Source: Marinobacter sp. SS5-14b (GTDB lineage Bacteria; Pseudomonadota; Gammaproteobacteria; Pseudomonadales; Oleiphilaceae). Taken from it: a DNA stretch of 64,000 bases. The notes under the pieces are model-generated. The model searched no databases. It was given only the letters and a program-made list of their open reading frames with translations, and was not told where the DNA came from. Within the stretch, counting starts at the first letter, position 1, and each line of letters begins with the position of its first letter. Shown here piece after piece: positions 48,016-56,767 of this stretch. A program made the translations under genes and the position numbers. The DNA lies in NCBI RefSeq assembly GCF_030541005.1, contig NZ_JASSVM010000003.1:455974-519973 (forward strand), read 5' to 3'.

Positions 48016-48230
48016 TTAAAGGGGCCATGCGGACCCTGCCAAACCAGCGCATCTGAACGCGTCTTGGCGCTTTTCCAGGCGGCTGGTGTTCAGGGTCCGT
48101 CGGAAATGTGCCAGAGCAAACCCGAAAAGGGCAGCCCCGACAAAGGCGATGGCCAGGAACTGCGGCCAGACGGTGGCGAAGCCCGCGCCACGATAAAGGA
48201 TCGCCTGGGCCAGCATGATGTCCCGGACTG
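48016..48230 (-). pseudogene. C-terminal remnant of an ABC-2 type transporter permease
   Basis: About 70 codons: VRDIMLAQAILYRGAG followed by FATVWPQFLAIAFVGAALFGFALAHFRRTL. This matches the last transmembrane helix and tail of drug-exporter permeases (RGAG..VWP...FRRTL). A stop lies just upstream in frame, and no permease body or ATPase is present, so only the tail survives. It abuts the frameshifted regulator, which in intact loci often precedes or follows such exporters. Confidence 0.55.
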
Positions 48231-48324
48231 AACTTCACGGATGAGCGGGCTATAAGCGTTGCCCTCCCGGGTGATTTCGTCAGTCACTCTAATAACATGT
48301 TCCAGTCTAAACTGTGGGGCCGAT

Positions 48325-51300
48325 CTAATCTAAGCATTCGCTCTTTAACCGAAACCAGAGGGCATAAAGCGCCGGGACAAACAATAGCGTAATCAGAGTG
48401 CCGACCGCTACGCCACCGATAAGCACATAAGCCAGCGGCCCCCAGAACAGGTCAAAGGTCAGAGGTACAAACGCCAGAACGGCCGCCAGGGCGGTGAGTA
48501 CCACGGGGCGGGCACGCTGGACTGCCGCTTCGACAACGGCTTCCCGGGCAGCCATTCCTGCTTTGAAGTTGTCCTGCACCTGCTGCGTCAGAATCATGGT
48601 GTTTCGCATCAGGATGCCGCCCAGGCCAATCAACCCCAGCAGCGCGGTAAAGCCAAAGGGTTGATTAAACAGCAGCAGAGCCAGCACAGCCCCAATCAGC
48701 CCCAGTGGCGCGGTGGCAAGAACAGTCAATGTGCCGATAAATGAACGCATCTGAAGCATGATAAAGATCAGCATCAACGCCAACATCACCGGTTGTAATG
48801 TCTGGATTGAAGCATTGGCTTTGGCTGATTGTTCCACCGTACCGCCAATTTCAATACGGTAACCCTCCGGCAACTGTTCACGCAGGGCTGTCATCGCACT
48901 CCAGATTTCCTTGGTGACATCCGGTGGCTGGGCACCTTCTACATCGGCCTGAACGGCCAGGAAGGGGTCACGGTTGTAACGCTTTATGACGGGGTCCTCG
49001 TAACGAACCTGCCACTTGCCCAGTTGCTGTACGGAAAGTTTGCGGCCGTCGCGGGTTTTGATCTCAAGATCTTCCGGCATGATCACTTCGCCACGTGCAT
49101 TACGCGCCACCAGTTGAACGCTCCTTATGCCCTGGCGCAGTTCGGTGACGGCCACTCCGCGAAGTTGGAACTGGAGTTGCCGGGCAACCTCTGCCGGGGT
49201 CAGGCCCATCCAACCCAGATTTTCCGGGTCCATATCAAGATAGAGCGTGGGTACGCGCTCGTCCCATTCGAGATGCGGCATGACGATGTTCGGATGCCCG
49301 GTCATGAGAGTCCGGATCTGGTGCGCGATCTCTCTGAGCTGATCGGCTTCCGGACCCAGCACACGAAAACTGACCGGCCAGACCACCGGCGGACCGTACA
49401 GCAAACGCGTTACACGCACTCGTGCCTCCGGAAATTCACCCGCCGCGATTCTGGCTTCCAATGCCGAGATGATGCGATCGCGCCCTTCAACGTCCTCCCC
49501 AATGGCAATCAACTTGGCAAATGCCGGGTCCGGCTGCTCGGGGTTGGCCGATACGAAGAATCGCGGTGCACCGGCTCCGATGTAAGCGGAAAGGCTTTTC
49601 ACCTCCGGCATGTCCATCAGAATTGCTTCCAGGCGTCTGACACTTTGATCCGTGGTGGCAATAGCGCTCCCCTGCGGAGCATAGACACTGATCAGAACTT
49701 CAGGGCGATCAGAACTGGGAAAAAATTGCTTCTGCACCTGGGTTGCCATCCCGAAAGCACTGATCGCCAGCAAACCCACTGTGATAAAAACGACGGTTTT
49801 CCGGTACTGAACACACGCTGTGATCACCCCACGCAACCGCTGATAAAACGCGCTTTGGTAAAGGTCCTGGCCCATATGCCCGGTGTAATCGGGCAAGAGC
49901 TTGACGCCCAGATAAGGCGTAAAAGTTACCGCCACCACCCAGGAAATCAACAACGAAAAAGCCAGCACCCAGAAGATGTTGCCGGTGTATTCTCCCACTC
50001 CGGACTGGGCAAATCCGATGGGGACAAATCCGGCCACCGTCACCAGCGTACCGAACAGCATGGGCGCGGCGGTTACGCTCCAGGCATGACTGGCTGCCCG
50101 TACCCGGTCCCAGCCGCTCTCCATCTTCACGATCATCATTTCAATGGCGATGATCGCATCGTCCACTAACAGACCCAGTGCGATAATCAACGCACCCAGG
50201 GTGATGCGGTCCAGGTTTATGCCCGCCATTTTCATCAACAAGAAAGTCAGGCCGAGGGTCACAGGAATCGCAATGCCCACCACCAAACCCGCGCGCAGAC
50301 CGATCGCCAGTATGCTGACCCCCATCACGACGACCAACGCAACCAGAAACTTGACCTGAAAAAGATCAACCGCCTGAGTGATGGCTTCCGCCTGATCGGT
50401 CAGGGTCTGTATTGACATTCCCAGCGGCAGCCTGCCCTGTTCGGCACTGACAAACTCGCGCAGCCGCTCACCAAACTCCAGGCCATTTTCACCCGCGCGC
50501 ATGACGACACCTAACAGGATCGCATCCTCACCGTTGGAGCGGACGATGTAGCTCAAAGGATCTTCATAACCTAAACGCACCTCGGCCAGATCAGACACGG
50601 TGATAAGCTGGTCTCCGATACGCAGAGGTACTGAGGTGAGGCGCTCAAGGTCAGACAGGTCGATGTTGCTGCGGACATAAACCCGCGGGCCGGCAAGATC
50701 AACAAAGCCAAGAGGCTGAAGACGGTTGTTGGCCTCTATCGCCTGCAACACCTCTTCTGCCGACAAACCGAGGTTGTTGAGCCGGTCCTGATCAAATTCG
50801 AGATACACCCGCTCAGGACGCTCCGCCAGGAGCTGTGCTTTTTGCAAGCCGGGCAGCCGTTGCAGGCGATCCCGTATCGATTCTGCCTCGCGGGTCAGTT
50901 CACGCATCGGCAGCCCAGGTGCCGTCAGGGCAAGCAGGGAGAAATACACATCCGCGAAATCGTCGTTGACGATGGGGCCGATCACCCCCCGGGGCAGGTT
51001 GGATTGCTCATCGAGCATGCGTTTGCGGACCTGATAAAAGAGATCAGGCACTTTTTCGCTGGGCGTCGAATCCTGGAATCGGATAACCATGGCGGCCTGC
51101 CCGGGCCGAATGGTTGTTTCAATGGTATCGGTATACGCCACCTCCTGAATTTGCTTTTCCAGACGATCCACGACCTGATTCTGCAGCACCTCGGGGGTTG
51201 CTCCTGGCCAGACGACAGAAACCACCATCGCCCGGACGGTGAACGCAGGGTCTTCCGCCCGACCAAGGGAGGAGAACGCGTAGAAACCGGCAACAACGGA

Positions 51301-51369
51301 CAGCAAAAGAAAAAAGAGGGTGACCGAACGCTCGCGCACTGCCAGCGCGGAAAGATTCGGTAAGCTCAT
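48325..51369 (-). CDS. RND efflux pump, inner-membrane permease
   Basis: 1014 residues. AcrB/MexB-superfamily proton-driven exporter with 12 membrane helices and two large periplasmic loops. The proton-relay motif is GLLVDDAIIAIE in helix 4; DPAFTVRAMVVSVVWPGATPEVLQNQV is typical of the first loop. It begins with ATGA overlap with the adaptor gene, so the two are coupled. No outer-membrane channel gene is present; the pump probably uses a channel encoded elsewhere. Substrates are unknown, with hydrophobic or solvent-like compounds likely given the neighbours. Confidence 0.95.
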   Translation of the reverse strand: MSLPNLSALAVRERSVTLFFLLLSVVAGFYAFSSLGRAEDPAFTVRAMVVSVVWPGATPEVLQNQVVDRLEKQIQEVAYTDTIETTIRPGQAAMVIRFQDSTPSEKVPDLFYQVRKRMLDEQSNLPRGVIGPIVNDDFADVYFSLLALTAPGLPMRELTREAESIRDRLQRLPGLQKAQLLAERPERVYLEFDQDRLNNLGLSAEEVLQAIEANNRLQPLGFVDLAGPRVYVRSNIDLSDLERLTSVPLRIGDQLITVSDLAEVRLGYEDPLSYIVRSNGEDAILLGVVMRAGENGLEFGERLREFVSAEQGRLPLGMSIQTLTDQAEAITQAVDLFQVKFLVALVVVMGVSILAIGLRAGLVVGIAIPVTLGLTFLLMKMAGINLDRITLGALIIALGLLVDDAIIAIEMMIVKMESGWDRVRAASHAWSVTAAPMLFGTLVTVAGFVPIGFAQSGVGEYTGNIFWVLAFSLLISWVVAVTFTPYLGVKLLPDYTGHMGQDLYQSAFYQRLRGVITACVQYRKTVVFITVGLLAISAFGMATQVQKQFFPSSDRPEVLISVYAPQGSAIATTDQSVRRLEAILMDMPEVKSLSAYIGAGAPRFFVSANPEQPDPAFAKLIAIGEDVEGRDRIISALEARIAAGEFPEARVRVTRLLYGPPVVWPVSFRVLGPEADQLREIAHQIRTLMTGHPNIVMPHLEWDERVPTLYLDMDPENLGWMGLTPAEVARQLQFQLRGVAVTELRQGIRSVQLVARNARGEVIMPEDLEIKTRDGRKLSVQQLGKWQVRYEDPVIKRYNRDPFLAVQADVEGAQPPDVTKEIWSAMTALREQLPEGYRIEIGGTVEQSAKANASIQTLQPVMLALMLIFIMLQMRSFIGTLTVLATAPLGLIGAVLALLLFNQPFGFTALLGLIGLGGILMRNTMILTQQVQDNFKAGMAAREAVVEAAVQRARPVVLTALAAVLAFVPLTFDLFWGPLAYVLIGGVAVGTLITLLFVPALYALWFRLKSECLD

Positions 51370-52418
51370 TGAGCCAGCTCCTGCACCGCCATGCCAGGCG
51401 TGAGCAGGTGTGTCCCCAACGCGACGATGGGCGTTCCCGCGTTGATATCGGCCTTGATCTGCGCATACTCTTCACCCAGATCGATCACCTCGACCGCAAG
51501 GGGCTTCACCGTGCCATCGGAGACCAACCAGACCTGTGGCGTTTGCCCTCTCTCATCGAGGGCACCCAGCGGTACGCGATGGCTGGGCGCGGTTTGCTTC
51601 TGTGCTAACCGGACACTCACCACCGAACCCAGAGTTAAAGACGAGGGGTAGGGCCCCTCCAGGCTGTATCGGGCACGCCAGCTCCGGCTTGCGGGGTCGG
51701 CAGCCCCGGCAATCTCTCTCAGGCTCACAGCAAGCTGTTCGCCAGTGGGCAAAGGAACATAACCGCGCCTGGGCGGGTTACTGCCCTCTGGTAAAAAAAC
51801 CTCGACTTCCAGCGATTGATCTTCGGCCAGAACGGCAAGGGTTTGACCGACACCCACAACCTGGCCGGGTTCAACGATGACCTCAGTGACCACGCCTGCA
51901 TGGGCGGCTTTCAGTTCCGCATACCCCAAGGCATTCTGAGCCTGCTGATTGCGTGCAGAAGCCGTTTGCACCTGGCTGCGCGCCTCACGCTCTGCCAACT
52001 CAAGGCGTTGCAGGGTTTGTTCGCTGACAAACTGACGCCCCACAAGTTGCTGCTGGCGCTGGAGCTCATTGGTGGTAATTGCCAGGGCCGCTTCTGCACG
52101 CTTCAGATCCGCCGCGGCTCCCTCCGCCGTTGCTACAAGGTCTCGTGTATCGAGTTTGAACAGTAAGTCGCCTTTTTCCACGCGTTGACCGGCATCAATG
52201 TAACGATGTTGAATCCGACCGGCGATCTGAAAGGCCTGAGGAACTTCGTGGCGGCCTCGCAGGGTTCCTGAAAATCTGTGCGCTGTTGGGCCGGCGTCCT
52301 TTAGTTCAACTGTTTTTACCCAGGGGATAGGGGCGCGGGCCTGTGGGGGCGGTTCCGAAGACTGCTGACAACCAGACAGAATGAGCAGCGAGATAAACAG
52401 TGTCAGCATACAGCGCAT
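51366..52418 (-). CDS. RND efflux pump, membrane-fusion (adaptor) lipoprotein
   Basis: 350 residues from the ATG at 52418; the open frame extends further up but without a credible start. Lipobox LSGC (Cys 17) anchors it. Then a beta-barrel/lipoyl region (GRIQHRYIDAGQRVEKGDLLFKLD), a coiled-coil hairpin of about 75 residues (AAADLKRAEAALAITTNELQ...), a second lipoyl half (AAHAGVVTEVIVEPGQVVGVGQTLAVL) and a C-terminal membrane-proximal domain. It joins the pump to an outer-membrane channel. Confidence 0.94.
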   Translation of the reverse strand: MRCMLTLFISLLILSGCQQSSEPPPQARAPIPWVKTVELKDAGPTAHRFSGTLRGRHEVPQAFQIAGRIQHRYIDAGQRVEKGDLLFKLDTRDLVATAEGAAADLKRAEAALAITTNELQRQQQLVGRQFVSEQTLQRLELAEREARSQVQTASARNQQAQNALGYAELKAAHAGVVTEVIVEPGQVVGVGQTLAVLAEDQSLEVEVFLPEGSNPPRRGYVPLPTGEQLAVSLREIAGAADPASRSWRARYSLEGPYPSSLTLGSVVSVRLAQKQTAPSHRVPLGALDERGQTPQVWLVSDGTVKPLAVEVIDLGEEYAQIKADINAGTPIVALGTHLLTPGMAVQELAQ

Positions 52419-52455
52419 GGCAGGTGTCCCGATTAGCAAAATCAAGGTGTGGGTA

Positions 52456-53358
52456 TCAGTTCTCGCGGTGTCCGGACAACGCAAGTTGCAGGATGGCATC
52501 GCGAACGGTTTCGTTCTGCTCCATGGGCAGGAAGTGGGTCGTACCTTCAAGAACCATGACGTCAGCCCGGGGCAGCAGGGTCTGCAGGCGTTTTCGCGCC
52601 GCCGGCGAGAAGGTTGACCCGCGCTCCGCCGCCAGCGCGATAACCGGGCACCGCAACTGACGAATACCGGGCCAGGGGTTGTGTTCGGTATGGGCAAAGG
52701 TGGTGCTCTCCCACTCCGGCGCACACGCCAGGCGAACTTGATCGTCCTGCGGCAGAAAAGCGTGTTGGATGTAGGCCTCCAGCCATGCATCGGGCCAGGT
52801 CTTGAAGCCACCGCGGCCACGATAGTTGTCCAGCGCAGCAGCGTGCGAGTCGAATACCCGGCGCCGACGTGCGGCTCCGGCGGCCAGTGACAACCGATGT
52901 GACTGGCGTAGCAGCTTGGCCAGCCACAGCTTCAGGCCCTGCCCCGGATCCATGATCACCGGTTCCGCCAGAATCAGGCCCAGCACTTTGTCTGGCCGTC
53001 GGGCAGCGGCCATGATGCTGGTGGTGGCACCGATGGAATGGCCGGCGAGCCAGACCGGCTCGTCCAGGCTATCCAGCAGAGCGATCATGTCGCGATAGTA
53101 GGTTTCCCAGCCCCGGAATGTCGAAAAGTTCGCCGCACCGGCGCTGGCCCCGTGCCCCCGCATGTCCCAGGCCAGGACATTGACGTCCGTGGCAAGCTCA
53201 TCAAGGAGGGGGCGGTACAGGCGGCCATGGAAACCCGTTGCATGGGCCCAGTGCACCGTGGGGCGCGCTTTGGATTGCGGCCAACGCCACAGTGCGATCT
53301 CCGCGCCATCCGGCGCCTGGAATTGGTCGCGTTCAGGGTTGTTGTGCTTATTGTTCAT
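52456..53358 (-). CDS. Alpha/beta hydrolase
   Basis: 300 residues. HATGFHGRLYRPLLDEL oxyanion loop, WDMRGHGAS, nucleophile elbow GHSIG with S108, an acidic residue near PVIALAAERGS, and His in GTTHFLPME. Resembles serum paraoxonase-like and fatty-acid ester hydrolases; substrate unknown. It overlaps the thioesterase gene ahead of it by 11 bp and precedes the adaptor gene, so the five genes from 54321 to 48325 probably form one operon. Confidence 0.9.
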   Translation of the reverse strand: MNNKHNNPERDQFQAPDGAEIALWRWPQSKARPTVHWAHATGFHGRLYRPLLDELATDVNVLAWDMRGHGASAGAANFSTFRGWETYYRDMIALLDSLDEPVWLAGHSIGATTSIMAAARRPDKVLGLILAEPVIMDPGQGLKLWLAKLLRQSHRLSLAAGAARRRRVFDSHAAALDNYRGRGGFKTWPDAWLEAYIQHAFLPQDDQVRLACAPEWESTTFAHTEHNPWPGIRQLRCPVIALAAERGSTFSPAARKRLQTLLPRADVMVLEGTTHFLPMEQNETVRDAILQLALSGHREN

Positions 53359-53839
53359 GAAGATCTGCTTCTTTGGCCGCCATTGTCGGGAGCAACAACT
53401 GAACCTGACCGCTGGCGATCGGTTTGCGCTTATCGCCCTGCCAGCAAGTCACCCGGACCAGGCTGCTCCGCCTGCCTTGCCGGACAATTTCGGCGCTGGC
53501 GAACGTCGATCGGGCCTGCGCGGAGCGGAGGTAGTTAATGTGGCTGTCGAGAATGCGTGGGCAACGTTTGTCGGTATCCTGGCTTTGCGCAGCGACCCGC
53601 GCGGTGAGTTCGATCAGGGCGCCAAGCACGCCGCCATGGAGGGCGGGTAGCATAAAGTTGCCAATGAGCGCTTCACGACACGGCATATGAACCACTAGAC
53701 CTACATCGTCGCGTTGAACCTCAAGCCCAAGGTGCCGTGCGTAGGGAATGCGCTCCAGCAGAGCCTGCCAGTCGGAACATTCTTTCCCGCTTTCGGTAGG
53801 GCCTGAGATGGGTTGTGCCGAATCGCCAGTCGTGCTCAT
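53348..53839 (-). CDS. PaaI-type hotdog thioesterase (second copy)
   Basis: 163 residues. LPALHGGVLGALIELTARVAA is the hotdog helix with the His-Gly-Gly active-site turn, followed by SHINYLRSAQARSTFASAEIVRQGRRSSLVRV. Hydrolyses acyl-CoA thioesters. Its start overlaps the previous thioesterase gene (ATGA) and its end overlaps the hydrolase gene, so all are coupled. Confidence 0.88.
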   Translation of the reverse strand: MSTTGDSAQPISGPTESGKECSDWQALLERIPYARHLGLEVQRDDVGLVVHMPCREALIGNFMLPALHGGVLGALIELTARVAAQSQDTDKRCPRILDSHINYLRSAQARSTFASAEIVRQGRRSSLVRVTCWQGDKRKPIASGQVQLLLPTMAAKEADLHEQ

Positions 53840-54321
53840 GCGCCCTCCTTTTTTCGTCCACCGGCCTGGAATCGCTGGCCCTGGGTGTTGCGCATGAAGG
53901 TGGCGTTTGCCGTCGCTAACAGTGCACTATCGCTCTCGCTGAGGATGTCGCAATGGATGAACGCGACCTCGTCCGTTAAATGACGACAGGTGGCCACCGC
54001 CAAGAGGGCACGGTCGCCGATGGCGGGCCGCAGATAATCCATGCGCAGATCCAGCGTGGCAATGGGCATCAACTCCAGGGCCCCCGCGAATACCGCCAAG
54101 CCTCCGGCGGAGTCGGCCAGCGAGTAGAGCACGCTGGTGCAGATTTCTTGTGTATCCTCTTCGGCGAACATCCACGGCTGTGGGGTCAGGCGCATGCAGA
54201 CCTGGTTTCCGTTCACAGAGACAACCTGCATACCCAGATCCCTGCCGTGGGGAACCTGTTCGGTAAACTGCCACGCCGTCGTCACAGCGTCACTGTGCTG
54301 AGCTCTGTTCGACTCCGTCAT
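53836..54321 (-). CDS. PaaI-type hotdog thioesterase (first copy)
   Basis: 161 residues. EICTSVLYSLADSAGGLAVFAG in place of the HGG helix of the second copy, then TLDLRMDYLRPAIGDRALLAVATCRHLTDEVAFIHCDI. The hotdog fold is clear but the active-site His is replaced (TSVLYSLADSAGG), so it may be a partner or have a different acidic mechanism. First gene of the operon divergent from the TetR gene at 54580. Confidence 0.86.
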   Translation of the reverse strand: MTESNRAQHSDAVTTAWQFTEQVPHGRDLGMQVVSVNGNQVCMRLTPQPWMFAEEDTQEICTSVLYSLADSAGGLAVFAGALELMPIATLDLRMDYLRPAIGDRALLAVATCRHLTDEVAFIHCDILSESDSALLATANATFMRNTQGQRFQAGGRKKEGA

Positions 54322-54433
54322 CAGATATGCCCACCCCGGTTTGCATTTCGCGCAGGGGTGGAAGTGGCGGGAAACAGCTGATTGTCATAGGTCATTGCCA
54401 TGTCAGTTTCTTCCGAATAACATTGTTGCTGGA

Positions 54434-54457
54434 TTTTGGTTGGTTAACCAACCAAAA
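54434..54457. promoter_or_regulatory. Perfect 24-bp palindrome (TetR operator candidate)
   Basis: TTTTGGTTGGTT followed at once by its reverse complement AACCAACCAAAA. It lies in the 258-bp divergent region between the thioesterase-RND operon (starts 54321) and the TetR gene (starts 54580), where a TetR-family protein would control both. Confidence 0.75.
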
Positions 54458-54579
54458 GTCAAGAATCTGTTGAGGCAAATGGCACGCCACCCGTGCAATG
54501 GCGTACGATCAGTGTAACAAGTCAGGTGGTGGCCGCTCTGATGAATAACGAACTGGCTTGCTGAGGAGATACTTAAGCG

Positions 54580-55194
54580 ATGGTTAACAGACAGATGACT
54601 CCTGCAAGCAAACTGGGCGACCAGGGCGACGTTTTGTCTAACGCAGCCCGGCTTTTTCGTGAGAAAGGCTTTGAAAGGACGTCGCTCAAGGAGATTGCCG
54701 AGGCCTGCAATATGCTGCCCGGAAGTCTGTATTATCGTTACAACAGCAAGGAAGCGCTGCTTGTCGAGCTGATGCGCCGGGGGGTGGACCTGGTTACCGC
54801 AGAGGTCGAGTCGGCTTACGCCAGTTCGGATGACCCGGTTGAACGGTTGCGTCTTTGTATCAAAGCGCATCTGCGAGCCCTGTTGGTAGATTCGGACGCG
54901 GTTTACGTGCTGCTGTTTGAATGGCGAGCGCTGGGCCCGGAGGCTCGCGAGGAAATCATCGAACTGCGTGACCAATACGAGTCCCTGTGGGCTGAGATCC
55001 TCGAAACAATGATTGAACAGGGCGTGATCCGGAAGAATGTTGACGGCCGTTTGCTCCGCCTGATCGGCCTTGGGGCGCTCAACTGGGTTGCAACCTGGTT
55101 CGACCCGAACGGGGCTCATTCACTCGACGCCATTGGCGACTTGATCTGGCAGATCGCTATGGACGGTGTGATCAATAAAGGGGGTCAGGCATAG
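54580..55194 (+). CDS. TetR-family transcriptional regulator
   Basis: 204 residues. N-terminal helix-turn-helix SLKEIAEACNMLPGSLYYRYNSKEALL, followed by a helical ligand domain (FEWRALGPEAREEIIELRDQY, typical of acyl-CoA or fatty-acid responsive TetR proteins). Divergent from the thioesterase-hydrolase-RND operon; the 24-bp palindrome at 54434-54457 is the likely operator. Acyl-CoA thioesters are a reasonable effector class because the operon begins with two thioesterases. Confidence 0.92.
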   Translation: MVNRQMTPASKLGDQGDVLSNAARLFREKGFERTSLKEIAEACNMLPGSLYYRYNSKEALLVELMRRGVDLVTAEVESAYASSDDPVERLRLCIKAHLRALLVDSDAVYVLLFEWRALGPEAREEIIELRDQYESLWAEILETMIEQGVIRKNVDGRLLRLIGLGALNWVATWFDPNGAHSLDAIGDLIWQIAMDGVINKGGQA

Positions 55195-55235
55195 GTTCTG
55201 GCTTCACAAACGCAAGTAGCCTCTGTTTATGATCG

Positions 55236-56303
55236 CTAATCATGCGGATGCACGGTTTGTGATCTGACATTTTGCCTGAATTGCTCAGGCGACTGGTCAA
55301 ACCAGCGCTTGAAGGCGCGTCTGAAATTGGCACTGTCGTGATAGTTCATCAACGCGGCAATGGCCTCGATTGACAGCTGGCTGTCACGCAAGTAGGTCGC
55401 TGCCTGCTGGGACAGAATCTCGTCGCGAACTTTCCGAAAACCGCTGCGTTCCTGTTTGAGTTTGCGTGCCAGGGTGCGTTTGCTCATGAACAACGAGGCC
55501 GCTGCTTCGTCTTCACTGAGCGTTCCGGGCGGTCGGGACAACATCATCATCTTCAGCTGGGTCTGATAGCTCGGTTTATCCGACTGAAGTTGCGCAAGCA
55601 TCGATTCACACTGTTGCAAGGCCAGACGATAGTTTTCGTGATTGGCGGAGGCATTCGGTTCCCGACACAACGACATCGGCAACGTAAGTTTTAACTGGTC
55701 GCAATCAAAGCGAATCTGCCCGGGCAAAAAATCGGCATACATTGCCTGATACGGGGGTTCAGGATGAGCGAAGCATATTTCAGCCTCATGCAAAGGGCGA
55801 CCAATTATAAACTCGCCAAATTCAAAAAGGGCCTTAACCATCGCATCCGACAGGCACCGCTGTATGTCATCGTCCAGCGACTCCTGGTAGTCCAGAATAC
55901 ATTCCAGGCGCTCGTTGACTTGCCGCAAATGCAGTTGGATGAAGCTCGCGCGCGTGGGCAGAAAAGTATGAATCGCTTGCAGCGCAGTGAGAAAGTCGGG
56001 GCTGCTGTAGGCCACGAATCCCATCGCACCATGGGTTGCCGGGGTCAGTCGCTTGCCTAGCCATAACCCTAATTCCGGCTGGCCGGACAGATCCAGTGCG
56101 TTGCGCAGAATCCGCACCTGCTGCGCTGCGGTAAGCAGGCTTTCCTCGCTCAGGAATTGCGTCACACCAAGCCCGGTGCCGAGCAGCAGACGTGGCAGTT
56201 GTTTGGCTGTTAAATCGAGCTCACGTGCAATGAGCCGTGAGTAATTCGATGGAATGCCGGGACCGGGTTTTTGCAAATCACCCGTCTTCTGCGTCGTCAT
56301 CAT
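55236..56303 (-). CDS. AraC-family regulator of the P450 operon
   Basis: 355 residues. N-terminal OruR/ArgR-like ligand domain of the AraC_binding type (TPATHGAMGFVAYSSPDFLTALQAIHTFLPTRA) and a C-terminal AraC DNA-binding domain with EDEAAASLFMSKRTLARKLKQ and a second helix-turn-helix LSIEAIAALMNYHDSANFRRAFKRWFDQSPEQFR. Divergent from the ferredoxin-P450 operon across 129 bp. Similar regulators activate alkane oxidation genes, so an alkane or alkanol effector is likely. Confidence 0.92.
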   Translation of the reverse strand: MMTTQKTGDLQKPGPGIPSNYSRLIARELDLTAKQLPRLLLGTGLGVTQFLSEESLLTAAQQVRILRNALDLSGQPELGLWLGKRLTPATHGAMGFVAYSSPDFLTALQAIHTFLPTRASFIQLHLRQVNERLECILDYQESLDDDIQRCLSDAMVKALFEFGEFIIGRPLHEAEICFAHPEPPYQAMYADFLPGQIRFDCDQLKLTLPMSLCREPNASANHENYRLALQQCESMLAQLQSDKPSYQTQLKMMMLSRPPGTLSEDEAAASLFMSKRTLARKLKQERSGFRKVRDEILSQQAATYLRDSQLSIEAIAALMNYHDSANFRRAFKRWFDQSPEQFRQNVRSQTVHPHD

Positions 56304-56341
56304 TGATCTTCCCCGTCCTGAATGAACGTCATTTTGTCTTT

Positions 56342-56371
56342 AAATGACCTCAGCTTGTCAAGAAATGACCT
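56342..56371. promoter_or_regulatory. AAATGACCT direct repeats (AraC-type activator site)
   Basis: AAATGACCT at 56342-56350 and again at 56363-56371, 21 bp or two helical turns apart, in the gap between the AraC gene and the ferredoxin gene. Direct repeats two turns apart are the usual binding site of AraC-type activators. Confidence 0.6.
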
Positions 56372-56432
56372 GACAGGAGTGTCGTTAGACAGACAATATC
56401 TATTACTGAAAACTACTGGCAGGAGAACAATA

Positions 56433-56753
56433 TTGGGCAAGATTACTTTTATAGAACATGATCAAACTGAACATGTCGCTGAATTCAAAGCTGGTTCCTC
56501 GGTAATGCAAATCGCCGTTGACAATCTGATTCCCGGTATTGACGGGGATTGTGGGGGAGAGTGTGCCTGTGGTACCTGCCACGTCATCGTCTCGGACGAT
56601 TGGTTCAGAAAGACAGGTACGCCTGGTGGTGAGGAAGAGCAAATGCTGTCAATGACCCCGGAGCGGGCAAGCACTTCGCGCCTGGGCTGCCAGGTGGTCA
56701 TTACTGATGAAATGGACGGCATGACCGTGCATTTACCCGAGTTCCAGATGTGA
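56433..56753 (+). CDS. 2Fe-2S ferredoxin (P450 redox partner)
   Basis: 106 residues from a TTG at 56433, 7 bases after AGGAG; no ATG gives a sensible ferredoxin, and an ATG at 56322 would add a foreign tail. Adrenodoxin/putidaredoxin type: cluster ligands C40, C46, C49 and C86 in CGGECACGTC and RLGC. It passes electrons from the reductase at 59920 to the P450 that starts 14 bp later. GGAEEEQ-type acidic loop beside the cluster is present. Confidence 0.92.
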   Translation: MGKITFIEHDQTEHVAEFKAGSSVMQIAVDNLIPGIDGDCGGECACGTCHVIVSDDWFRKTGTPGGEEEQMLSMTPERASTSRLGCQVVITDEMDGMTVHLPEFQM

Positions 56754-56767
56754 ACATAGGAGGACGC

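Noticed and set aside
48829..50169. A 446-codon open frame on the plus strand opposite the RND pump
   Set aside because: It lies wholly inside the strongly conserved pump gene on the other strand, has no recognised motif, and its composition follows from the GC-rich codons of the pump.
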